Positions 56,001 to 64,000 of a DNA stretch of 64,000 nucleotides are shown in pieces (positions within the stretch are counted from its first letter, which is position 1; the number at the start of each line of letters is the position of its first letter). Below the pieces are notes generated by a model, which saw nothing but the letters and a program-made list of their open reading frames with translations, ran no database searches and was not told where the DNA came from. The stretch covers positions 8,524,666 to 8,588,665 of the forward strand of contig OZ036013.1 of assembly GCA_964035015.1 (NCBI GenBank), in the 5' to 3' direction. A program made the position numbers and the translations under genes. The DNA comes from Corallium rubrum (lineage: Eukaryota; Cnidaria; Anthozoa; Scleralcyonacea; Coralliidae).

Positions 56001-57884
56001 TACGCTGAAAGATAATATCGTCGGTGGGCCGAGTGTTATTTTTAACAGATACCACGAGAAAGACAAGACAAACATACGTGAAGTCGAGATGTTAGAGAAA
56101 GGTCAGGAGCCTAAGCCTTGTCAGAAAGTGGTCGGATTCGACGCCAACGCATTATACCTCTGGGCCATTATGCAGCCAATGCCGACGGCTAATTATTCGA
56201 GACGGTTGGTTGACGATGGTTTCAAAAATCAAGGTAGTGGTAAAATGGCTATCGAATGGTTGGAGTGGCAAGCCTACCAACGTGGGGTCCACATCCGACA
56301 TGAATACAACAATACCGAAAAGAGAATTGGTCCACGTCGTCTTCCTGTAGATGGTTTTTGCTCAAACTCACACGGTGTTTCAATTTCAAGGTAATTAGTT
56401 ATATTAATATATTATTCACATGCGCGTAATTAGGTCGTTAATCTTATCATTAATTCTTATTGCGTAGGATGTTGGTGGCATGGCCATGATTGTTATTTGA
56501 ATCATGGCAAAGAAATGAACACTCGCCGAGAGAAACCCATGGTTGAACTATTGGAAGAGACGCGAAGAAACAACGAGTATATTGTTGGACAGGGCTACAA
56601 CCTTGTCGAGTGTTGGGAGTGTGAGTGGCGACAGATGAAACAAACCAACAAGGATCTCCAAAGATTCATTGCCACCAGACTTCGACGACCCTTGGACCGC
56701 CTGAAGACCATGACCAAAGAGACCATCCTAGCTGCCGTTGGGAACGAGAAATTGTTTGGGTGTGTGGAATGCGACATCCATGTTCCAGACCACTTGAGAG
56801 AGAGGTTTCAGGAGATGTGCCCCATCTTCAAGAACGTAGAGATCTCTCGAGATGACATTGGTGATTACATGAAGGCCTACGCTGAAGAGAATAAAATCAT
56901 GAAACAGCCACGACGCAGTTTAATCGGCAGTATGGTTGGGAAGAAGATCCTTTTGGCCACACCACTTCTGAAGTGGTACCTCGAACACGGTTTGGAGGTA
57001 ACTCACATCTACCAGGTGATCGAGTACACACCCAAGTCGTGTTTCGAATCATTTGGTGACGCTGTGTCGGATGCCCGCCGTGCTGGGGATGTCGACCTTT
57101 CCAAAGCCATCATCGCCGACACCATGAAGCTCGTTGGAAACTCTTCCTATGGTAAGACCATCACCAACAAAGAACGCCATCGGCAGGTGAAGTTTTGCGA
57201 CGAAGACGAAGTCCCAGTCTTAATCAATTCACCTTTCTTCAGACAACTCGACGCTATCGACGAGGAGACATACGAGGTTCAAAGTTGTAAGAAGAAGATT
57301 AAGTTAGACTTGCCTTCACAAGTAGGATTTTTTGTTTACCAGTATGCAAAACTTCGTATGCTGCAATTTTATTTTGATTTTCAAGATAAGTATCTCGATA
57401 GATCCGATTTTGAGTTCTGCGAAATGGACACAGATAGTGCCTATATTGCAATAAGCAGTGGCAATATTGAAAGCCTAATTAAACAGATAAGGAATCGGAA
57501 TATATGGAAGATAAACGTAACTGGTTCCCGAGAAGTGATACAGTAGAGCATGCACGTTATGACAAGAGAACGCCGGGATTATTTAAGGTTGAGTGGGAAG
57601 GAGATGGGATTGTAAGTTTGTGTAGTAAAACGTATTATTGTTTTGGAAGTAGAAAGGATAAATTTAGTTGCAAAGGTGTAAATAAGAAGAATAATGTAAT
57701 TAACAAAGAGAAATATTTAGATGTTATCTTAACAAAGCGTAGTGGTCAGGGTGTGAATAGGGAATTTCGCATGCTGAATAATGAGATGTGTACATATGTT
57801 CAAGTAAAGAACGCTTTTAGTTATTTTTATCCAAAACGTAAAGTTTTAGAGGACGGTGTGTCAACAATTCCTTTAGATATATAA
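53026..57884 (+). pseudogene. Protein-primed family B DNA polymerase with N-terminal zinc fingers
   Basis: The replicative polymerase of the element. ATG at 53,026 (MASSQENV) precedes a 96-base intron (53,052-53,147, GTGAGT...ATATAG). The N-terminus has a duplicated WP.QDRSNF..DWQND block and three or four C2H2 fingers (CEECDRMFQRSGDLKRH, CHDCGKCFASGDMLKRH, CSRCHKKFGRKDKLNDH). The exonuclease region shows RATFDFECYF and LGFNSGNYDIN. The polymerase region shows GFDANALYLWA, LVGNSSYGKT and CEMDTDSAYIA. A second intron, 56,391-56,467, has GTAATT...GCGTAG borders. The frame changes near 53,935, 54,630, 56,365 and 57,485, so the copy is dead although all catalytic motifs remain readable. The C-terminus is at 57,884. 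Confidence 0.93.
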
Positions 57885-58119
57885 GTGCATGTGTGTAAAT
57901 ATAATACGGGAAACATTTTGTGTGCTTGTAAATAGGAAATTTAATAATATATCTTTTATTAACACTATCTGTTGTCTTATTTTGAAGAAAAATCATTGCC
58001 ACTTTAAACCCAGCGCCTTAACCATTCGGCCACCCTCGCACTTACATTTAAAGTTCCATATTTGCGATTTATACACAATCGGATCATGGGGTACCTTGAG
58101 GGATCAGAAAGGGTACATG

Positions 58120-58395
58120 CCGGGATTCAATGATTCAATCTTAGGATTCAATGATTCAATCTTAGGATTCAATGATTCAATCTTAGGATTCAGTGATTCA
58201 ATCTTAGGATTCAATGATTCAATCTTAGGATTCAATGATTCAATCTTAGGATTCAATTATTCAATCTTAGGATTCAATGATTCAATCTTAGGATTCAATG
58301 ATTCAGTCTTAGGATTCAATGATTCAATCTGAGCATTCAATGATTCAATCTTAGGATTCAATGATTCAATCTTAGGATTCAATGATCCAGTCTTA
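58120..58395 (+). repeat. 21-bp minisatellite between polymerase and ATPase
   Basis: About 13 copies of GATTCAATCTTAGGATTCAAT with single variants. The unit has internal complementarity (TTGAATC/GATTCAA), so it can fold. It fills the intergenic gap. Confidence 0.93.
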
Positions 58396-58454
58396 TAAAA
58401 AGCAGTTGCGTGAAAGAGTGACATCAGTTTATGATTGACAGTCACTGGGTGAAC

Positions 58455-59204
58455 ATGTCTTACGTTTGTGAAGTGTGCGAAAAATCATTCGCTACATCAA
58501 GTAATCGTCTACGCCATATGGGATCTTTTCATCACAAAAGGTCTATCAGTGATAGGGTAACAACGTCTGCCCCATTTACTGCTATGACAACTACATTCAC
58601 CCCTGAGAGTCAAAAAACGTACTCGATACAACTGACACATCCATTTGGACTCTTGGTCTCTGGAGGCACCAAGAGGGGGAAGACATCCTTTGTCAAACAG
58701 TTATTGGTTTATGCTAGCATTATGATCGACCCCGAAATAGAAACCCTAATTCCAGGGATTCAGTTTGTCCAAGGTTTGCCCCAATCGATGTTGGATAGCA
58801 TTAACCCCCAAACAAGAAATTTGTACATCATTGATGATATGATGGGAGAAAAAGACGCTGAAATTGCTAAACTTTTTACGAAAAAATCGCACCATGGGAA
58901 TCTGAGTGTAATCTACATTGTACAGAATCTGTTTCACCAAAGTAAAGATCATCGGACCATTTCCCTTAACGCCAGTTATTTATGTCTGACGAAAAACGTT
59001 CGAGATGCAAGTCAAGTGACTCATCTTGCTAAGCAACTGTATCCTAGCAACACCAAATTTTTTCAACAGGCCTATCAGATGGCGACTAAAGAGCCGTATT
59101 CCTACCTGTTTGTCGATCTCACGCCGACCTGTCCCGATGAAATCCGAGTAAGATCCGGGATCTTTCCGACAGATACCCATTACGTGTACCAGCCCAGAGT
59201 ATAA
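58455..59204 (+). CDS. Packaging ATPase (FtsK/HerA-type) with N-terminal C2H2 finger
   Basis: ATG at 58,455 is preferred over 58,431 because the zinc finger YVCEVCEKSFATSSNRLRHM starts there. After a Thr-rich linker comes the ATPase: LLVSGGTKRGKTSFVKQLL (Walker A GxxxxGKT) at about residue 70, NLYIIDDMMGE (Walker B) at about residue 120, and SVIYIVQNLF (sensor-like) at about residue 155. Maverick ATPases are thought to drive genome packaging. The frame is intact for 249 codons, but the stretch between Walker A and Walker B is shorter than usual for the family, which suggests an internal deletion. The finger fused to the ATPase is seen in some invertebrate elements. TAA at 59,202-59,204 lies 35 bases before the next gene. 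Confidence 0.88.
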   Translation: MSYVCEVCEKSFATSSNRLRHMGSFHHKRSISDRVTTSAPFTAMTTTFTPESQKTYSIQLTHPFGLLVSGGTKRGKTSFVKQLLVYASIMIDPEIETLIPGIQFVQGLPQSMLDSINPQTRNLYIIDDMMGEKDAEIAKLFTKKSHHGNLSVIYIVQNLFHQSKDHRTISLNASYLCLTKNVRDASQVTHLAKQLYPSNTKFFQQAYQMATKEPYSYLFVDLTPTCPDEIRVRSGIFPTDTHYVYQPRV

Positions 59205-59238
59205 AAGGGCTGTTCAGTGACAATGCGATCATTTGACC

Positions 59239-59568
59239 ATGTCTGCTTGTATAAGAAGGAACTGTGATGTTTTAAAAGTATTGGCAAAGTGTAATCCTCA
59301 GCTGCGAAACGCAATTATAAAAGCTGCCGACGACGATATATTAGAGGCTATAAGGCAGTGTCTTTTGAACGTGTAGTGTGAAACAATTAAGATTACTCCA
59401 AAAACAGCAAGGAAGCTAGCCCCTTATAACGATCATATCAAGTTTGTTGCTGATAAACGTAATCCAGTAACAAAAAGAAAGAAAGTTATTCTACAAGAAG
59501 GCGAAGGTTTTCTACCGTTTCTCTTAGCTCCGGTACTCGAACAATTGGCAAGTTTTTTAACCAAATAA
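59239..59568 (+). pseudogene. Small basic/hydrophobic virion-type protein (pX-like), interrupted
   Basis: ATG at 59,239 starts MSACIRRNCDVLKVLAKCNP, and the frame continues LRNAIIKAADDDILEAIRQC before TAG at 59,374-59,376. The same frame stays open after it: ITPKTARKLAPYNDHIKFVA, KRKKVILQEGEGFLPFLLAP, ending at TAA 59,566-59,568. That stop overlaps the next start (TAATG). The layout (helical N-half, basic middle, hydrophobic Gly-rich tail) matches the small protein next to the ATPase in adintovirus-like elements that has been compared with adenovirus pX. Its function is inferred. Confidence 0.7.
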
Positions 59569-60296
59569 TGGAACACGTCCGGAGACTGGTGTTAGTTCCA
59601 GAACATATGACAGATCGAAAGAAACCCTTGGTCACTCCTTTAACAGCGCAGGTGAATGAACTAGATTCAGAAATGCAAAATCTTCTTAAACGTCAAGATA
59701 TAACACAAGACGAGAAAGTGAAAATGTACGATCAGTCGCTTCAACGTTATCTGAATTATTACGATAAACGAATGAGTAGACCAGTACGTGTAAACGTCAT
59801 ACCGCCTACGACACCCACTCCTGAAGAACCAGTGAATATAGAAGAGGCTGCTGAAACAGAACCTTCTGAGCTCCCGGGAGAGATAGAAACTGACATTTTA
59901 GAAAGTGTACCTGTAACAATGAAATCAAGAGCTCGACAGTTGGTTAAAAAACTTAAAGCGAATAAAGACCTCATAGGATGGACTGACCAAGGACAGATGG
60001 TGTTCAAAGGACGACCCATTCCGGGTACAAATGTTATTGACTTGGTCAACGATTCTCTACGCCAACGAAAGAATTTCAACCCTGCTGGATGGCAGCTTTT
60101 CGCAAAAGCATTAGGAAACATGAATGTTCCCGAAGGCATTATCAGAAACGAAAATCGTCTGAGTGTGTTAAGAGAATATAAGACTAAAGATATTTCAGAC
60201 ACCACCCCCCTGACGTCACAGGTAGCCCCATGCAGCAACATCAAAAAGAACAAAAGAAAAACAGAAACGAAGAGACAAAAACTTACATCCATATAA
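59568..60296 (+). CDS. Conserved Maverick protein of unknown function
   Basis: An intact 242-codon frame. It starts MEHVRRLVLVPEHMTDRKKP and then has a helical segment, ELDSEMQNLLKRQDITQDEK..LQRYLNYYDK. A Pro/Glu-rich linker follows (about residues 85-120). A second conserved block includes LVKKLKANKDLIGWTDQGQM and GTNVIDLVNDSLRQRKNF..GWQLFAKAL. It ends in a Lys/Arg-rich tail. Proteins of this architecture recur beside the protease and capsid genes in invertebrate Mavericks. The basic tail would suit a nucleic-acid-facing virion protein, but no activity is known. It overlaps the upstream gene by TAATG. Confidence 0.75.
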   Translation: MEHVRRLVLVPEHMTDRKKPLVTPLTAQVNELDSEMQNLLKRQDITQDEKVKMYDQSLQRYLNYYDKRMSRPVRVNVIPPTTPTPEEPVNIEEAAETEPSELPGEIETDILESVPVTMKSRARQLVKKLKANKDLIGWTDQGQMVFKGRPIPGTNVIDLVNDSLRQRKNFNPAGWQLFAKALGNMNVPEGIIRNENRLSVLREYKTKDISDTTPLTSQVAPCSNIKKNKRKTETKRQKLTSI

Positions 60297-60378
60297 ATGG
60301 GTTAAATAAATTTATTCCTTGTAAAGCTTTTGATATTACAATAAAGAATTGTTTACAACATTAATTGTCTTGTATTTA

Positions 60379-60840
60379 TTACACACAATAATATTTACGC
60401 ATAATGTCACGAACTAGCGTGTCATTCCATTCTTTATTATCAGTAAACATGCCAACAATTGTTGACATGGGTATATTTCTACATCGATGTAAAGCATAAA
60501 ATAAACAATATTGTCCACACACGCGAGATCCTAATGACTGTAAAGTCTGTTCATTCCTAGTAAAACTGCTAGTATGATCTCGTAAAAACGTTTCAAAGCT
60601 TTTCCTATAAAATCCGGGTTCTTGTCCGTACGAGTCCATAAATTCCCCTTGTCCATCTGAAGTGAGATAAATTGCTACCCAATGCGCACCAGGTCCATTA
60701 CTAGAATCCACATTCAAAATAAAACCTCTAGGTCTTTCCGATATCTGACTTGGTAGACGATCCGATGGTAACACATCTTTAAATACGGTCTTGGTACATG
60801 GATCACCTTTCAAGACGTTCAGGATTTGTAGAGTGTTCAT
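60379..60840 (-). CDS. Adenovirus-type (Ulp1-like) cysteine protease
   Basis: The start is at ATG 60,840 (MNTLQILNVLKGDPCTKTVF), one base after the capsid gene's stop. A longer frame up to 60,909 would overlap the capsid C-terminus. It has 153 codons. The catalytic His is in GPGAHWVAIYL, the acidic residue in GEFMDSYGQEPGF, and Gln/Cys in SLGSRVCGQYCLFYALHR, with the order His-Asp-Cys as in the adenovirus maturation protease. It would cut virion precursor proteins. The frame is intact and all catalytic residues are present, so this gene alone looks undamaged. Confidence 0.9.
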   Translation of the reverse strand: MNTLQILNVLKGDPCTKTVFKDVLPSDRLPSQISERPRGFILNVDSSNGPGAHWVAIYLTSDGQGEFMDSYGQEPGFYRKSFETFLRDHTSSFTRNEQTLQSLGSRVCGQYCLFYALHRCRNIPMSTIVGMFTDNKEWNDTLVRDIMRKYYCV

Positions 60841-60841
60841 C

Positions 60842-62645
60842 TTAACTGCTAAAGTTGCATAGAACGTTTCGGTTGGCGTCAATTTCGATAAGACTTTGAA
60901 ATTCTCCAAGCACCACGATATTTATAGCTGCTGTCAGAGCCGTTCCAAATTGACATTCTATCGATACGTTTCCATTTTTAATCGGTTGAATATGATCGCT
61001 GAGGCACAGATCAGCTGTCAGATCAAACACGAATAGAGTGTACCCATTGGCATACTCAATCTCGTGTAATACCATTGCCATCATTTTGAAATAACTTGTT
61101 AGTACCAGCATACAAGGTTTGGAAAGCGGACACGTAGTTACTTCCTCTCGCAGCAGCAAATTTCAGTTGTAGGGGTTTTCCAGGCAAATGTTCTCCATTT
61201 ACAGTTAGACCAAGAGAAGTGATGTCGTAGTTTTTGAAATTGAAAGGATTTTTGGTATAGGTACCATTATAAGCATCTGCATCTACCATTCCGATAACCA
61301 TTCGATTAGGTATGGGGCCTTGAAATATATTTGGTTGATTGCCTGACATATTTCCTCTCGGTACAGAAACCACTTTACAACTGACACGATTGATAGGGTA
61401 CTTGGCCGTGACACGTTGAAGGGCATGGGTATGAGCCATCATAACGGTAGAGGAGACGTTAACACGTCGAACTCGAAATACACATTCTTCCAAAACAACA
61501 CGATCTCTTACCAAAATTAAGCGTATATCTTAATTGTAAAATAGGGCTCAAATTAAGACATGGCCTTAATTTATCTGTCCCACAAGCGGGATGTTAAACT
61601 TGAACACATAAAGCTAAGAATCCTAGAGGGGCGTTGTGGTCGGGGTCTGAGAGGTGGGGCTTTTTTCCGGAGGGTTGTGATTAGGCTTAGGGCTACCGGG
61701 GGTTGTGGTTAGGTTTAGGGTTTCCGGAGGGTTGTGATTAGGCTTAGGGCTACCGGGGGTTGTGGTTAGGTTTAGGGTTTCCGGGGGGTTGTGGTTAGGG
61801 TTAGGGTTTCCGGGGGGTTGTGGTTAGGGGTTGGGGGTATGGGGGAGAGTTTTCATTTAAAATTAAGGATTAGCCTTAATTCTAGGCGATAATCCTTAAT
61901 TAAGGATAATCCTTAATTTTGGATGTGAGGTCGACCTGTCCAAAACCACTTTAAAGTCAGGATGATCTGCTGGCGATACCAGTGAAAATGGGTTTCTCGA
62001 ACGCACTAGTTTGAGTTTGATTGGTACAGAACCAAGAATATAGCGGTCTTGTGCAAACAGGTCTGAATGGATTCTTCCTTCCATAGCCACAGTCTTGCTT
62101 TGGCTTGCATGATCATAGTGATACCGCAGTTTCAAACCCTTGTTTGCATCGGCATCTACTGCCACGGGGTTCACGACATCCATTCGACCAGCTTGATCTT
62201 TATAGAACAACGCCGAAGTTAGATGAGATGATTTTGCGTCTTTGCTAAAGTTCAGTACAGCCTCCATATATGATCGGTAGGGATAAGCAGTGCTCGACGG
62301 TGTGACAAGTTTATTATTCAGGTAAACTTCTACTTGAGAAAATAAAGCATGCATCCACAGATTTACAGGTCCGACTTGAACATTTTCATCGAGATTAGAT
62401 CGGTCGTTGTTGGTTATTTTTGCTTTCACGTGTAGGTAACTGTTTGCTAAATCGGTATACACATCAGAATTAGCAGCACACAGAAAGTCGATGGTGTCTG
62501 AAGCTCCAATACTCGATACTGGATCTATATCTTCCCGAAATCCTTTATTCATTTCTACTTGTGTAGCAGGCATTACAAATAAATCTAATTCTGATTTTCC
62601 ACACTCGCACGAATCTTTATGTAGGGCACTAAAAGCTTGACTCAT
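60842..62645 (-). pseudogene. Major capsid protein (double jelly-roll), split by an insertion
   Basis: The N-terminal half runs 62,645 to about 61,938: PATQVEMNKGFREDIDPVSS, FLCAANSDVYTDLANSYLHV, VNLWMHALFSQVEVYLNNKL, VTPSSTAYPYRSYMEAVLN. The gene resumes at about 61,506 (RVNVSSTVMMAHTHALQR, YPINRVSCKVVSVPRGNMSG, FQGPIPNRMVIGMVDADAYN). Near 61,060 the frame changes again, before YANGYTLFVFDLTADLCLSD and IECQFGTALTAAINIVVLGE. It ends at TAA 60,842. The family is the Maverick capsid protein long annotated in animals as an F54H12.2-like protein. The 430-bp insert and the frame change show the gene is dead. Confidence 0.88.
61507..61937. mobile_element. About 430-bp insertion in the capsid gene with telomere-like minisatellite
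   Basis: The outer zones are built of AATTAAGG/CCTTAATT phrases (AAATTAAGGATTATCCTTAATT; TTAATTTGAGCCC...GCTTAATTTT). The centre (61,630-61,840) has about five copies of a 35-base unit, CCGGGGGTTGTGGTTAGG with TTTAGGGTTT, including GGGTTAGGGTT. It interrupts coding sequence, so it arrived after the element. The exact boundaries and target duplication are unclear. Confidence 0.75.
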
Positions 62646-63105
62646 GATTTATATTTCATAAACGGTCCAATCTTTGCTTCCGTAGGCACAGATGTTTTCT
62701 TCTTCACAATTTGTGAACGACTGATGGTTTTACGTCTTGTGTTGCCTTTTATAGGAGAATTCACCCGTTTGCGTTTGCGACCGGCTCCTGATTGGTTTGT
62801 AATCTGACGGACCCCTTTTTGAGCAAGATCGTTCACGGCTTCAGAACCACGCCCTTTTATCGCTTGCTTTACATTCTTCCCTGCCAAAACATCTTGACCA
62901 ACGTCTTTTACAGCTGGCAGAGCTCTTCTTCCAATAGCCTGAGCTCCTCGTTTTACCAGGGGTATTGCAAAGCGTGCAATACTTTTAAAAAAACTTAACC
63001 TTTCTGAATACGTGCACCTCGGAAACCAGGTAGACTTCCGCCTTGTTGTTTTCTCAAATAATGTTGTTGAAACTGCTTTACGTCTGGAATAATTGTATGT
63101 CTCAT
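62642..63105 (-). pseudogene. Maverick small basic protein with Gly/hydrophobic head
   Basis: ATG at 63,105 starts MRHTIIPDVKQFQQHYLRKQ and GGSLPGFRGARIQKG, then TAA. In the next frame the protein clearly carries on with SFFKSIARFAIPLVKRGAQA, PAVKDVGQDVLAGKNVKQAI and a basic tail (GAGRKRKRVNSPIKGNTRRK, SRSQIVKKKTS) to TAG at 62,642. The frame change is near 63,000. An amphipathic membrane-active-looking helix plus a basic C-terminus is the usual form of this virion protein, which sits between the two capsid genes in adintovirus-like elements. It overlaps the capsid start by ATGA. Confidence 0.68.
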
Positions 63106-63107
63106 TT

Positions 63108-63511
63108 TTAAATGAAATACGAAGATTTTCGCTGTCTAAAGTGAAGTGTCACGATCGACTTCCCGAAGCCAAATGACACGTTGTCGTTTTTGTCGTCCTT
63201 TATATTCACTTCAATTGTTTCGAAGGACTTCACCTTGACAGGAATATATTGTAGGTTACGGAGATTGACGTTCACGTTTTCTCCATAACGTCCTTGAATA
63301 TTGACAATTCTGAGTAGGGGCACTTTGACATCACCGACAAACTGTGCATCCACGATATCGGTGTACACATACATACATGGCTGAAAATCCTCCGTTAACG
63401 TCTGCTACGTAAGGGCTTAGGGTTTTCTTTTTAACGACTGTGTCTTGTTGAAACCCTAATGTTGTAGCAATATCACCAGATATCCACACCAGTCCACCTT
63501 TAGGCACATTT
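63108..63511 (-). pseudogene. Minor capsid (penton-like) protein, C-terminal part
   Basis: The C-terminal half reads MYVYTDIVDAQFVGDVKVPL, then LRIVNIQGRYGENVNVNLRN and SIVTLHFRQRKSSYFI. Upstream in another frame lie GGLVWISGDIATTLGFQQDT and SPYVADVNGGFSAM. The frame changes at an ACAT repeat (63,366-63,378). The YVYTDIV...VGDV..PLLRIVNI pattern is the penton-like protein of Mavericks, a single jelly roll at capsid vertices. Upstream of about 63,511 an in-frame TAA occurs and no further homology is visible, so the N-terminus is lost. Confidence 0.8.
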
Positions 63512-64000
63512 TAGTCTTTACCTTTTAGTCAAATATTTTCCACATGCCAACCTCATCGTGCCCATATGTCTTTGAAAAAAAGTTACAAATGACTTAGAAC
63601 AGGCATTTTCGTCTTCAAACTCGAACAACACACTTTCAATTTCCACGGAGTCAGTCGAGTATTCAAAGCGACTTTCCAAGCGGGCAGCCAAAAACGAGCA
63701 AGCGACGAAGAAGAACGACGAAGAATCTTTATCAACTAGACTTTAAAAAACACTTGGACTGCATTCTAAATTCCCTTCGTAACTGGATCTTCACGTTTTG
63801 ACTGTTTTTCACCACAAAAAAAAGGTTCCAAGCTTCCCTGTCAGACTGCATGTCGGCAGTTGTTTATTGTCGAACGATAAACTTTGGACTTTTTAATATC
63901 ACGTGAACGTCATCTCGATTACGCAACTTTATTCAATTATGTTAATTTACTAATTATGTAAATTATAAATTGTACGATTAGCAAAAAAATAAATATGTTA
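63512..64000. other. No gene recognised; flank or decayed element DNA
   Basis: A minus-strand open stretch (about 63,747-63,523, without an early ATG) contains ESVLFEFEDENACSKSFVTF, but no family is recognised. The rest is AT-rich. No copy of the 12-mer array or inverted terminal repeat seen at the left end of the Maverick was found. Confidence 0.5.

Larger units (their letters stand above)
52586..63511. mobile_element. Maverick/Polinton (adintovirus-like) endogenous element, degraded
   Basis: An 11-kb block with the family's core set: protein-primed DNA polymerase B and packaging ATPase on the plus strand, and protease, major capsid and minor capsid genes on the minus strand, converging near 60.3 kb. 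The left junction falls inside the gypsy reverse transcriptase at about 52,586 (AGTAGTATTATAGAGGCC; elements of this class commonly begin with AG). No integrase gene was found. The right side loses recognisable content at about 63,511 inside the minor capsid gene, so the right end is probably truncated. Frame breaks in most genes show an inactive relic. Confidence 0.88.

Noticed and set aside
57889-58332. 147-codon frame between polymerase and ATPase
   Set aside because: Most of it is the 21-bp minisatellite, and the rest is AT-rich spacer.

Overview
The window is animal nuclear DNA made mostly of layered transposable elements. It resembles a repeat-rich marine invertebrate, and a cnidarian or other early-branching animal is plausible. 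The grounds are spliced coding exons with GT/AG junctions that match an animal SHOC2 gene, AT-rich sequence, and a mix of Penelope-like elements (PLEs), a Crypton, Ty3/gypsy elements, a Maverick/Polinton and many foldback MITEs. The species itself cannot be named from the sequence. No bacterial genes, CRISPR arrays or rRNA genes were seen.

Layout: 1-0.5 kb, decayed Crypton recombinase. 1.1-4.7 kb, PLE1 with its inverted partial copy. 7.6-9.6 kb, PLE2 with a type I hammerhead ribozyme motif, then a gypsy 3' end and LTR (9.7-10.3 kb). 12.35 kb, a hammerhead ribozyme with a complete core on the minus strand. 12.5-18.3 kb, PLE3, split by a 3.4-kb element that carries a 201-bp satellite and also by a 203-bp hammerhead-bearing unit. 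18.7-19.3 kb, SGNH-hydrolase relic. 25.0-34.7 kb, the last three coding exons of host SHOC2. Its introns hold a 1.1-kb pentanucleotide tract, a transposon whose interior was invaded by a 2.9-kb palindrome with a THAP-type finger at its centre, a SINE-like insertion and TTAA-flanked MITEs. 35-48 kb, microsatellites, minisatellites, foldback elements and an IS3EU-like transposase relic.

48.5-52.6 kb holds the 5' part of a Ty3/gypsy retrotransposon (LTR, primer-binding site, gag, a MYND finger joined to the protease, reverse transcriptase). It is cut off inside the reverse transcriptase by a Maverick/Polinton (adintovirus-like) element that runs to about 63.5 kb. This endogenous element carries protein-primed DNA polymerase B with zinc fingers and two small introns, a packaging ATPase, two small basic or hydrophobic virion-type proteins, a conserved protein of unknown role, an adenovirus-type cysteine protease, a double-jelly-roll major capsid protein and a minor capsid (penton-like) protein. 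Several genes carry frameshifts, stops or an insertion, so the copy is dead. No integrase is visible.

The most unusual theme is a set of hammerhead-ribozyme-like motifs. They lie in PLE terminal regions, in head-to-head palindromes, in a tiny unit with 13-bp target duplications, and once as a complete core at 12,353-12,398. A second theme is a family of perfect or near-perfect foldback repeats with GC-rich, similar apex sequences. Coordinates of repeats are read by eye and are good to about 5-30 bases.
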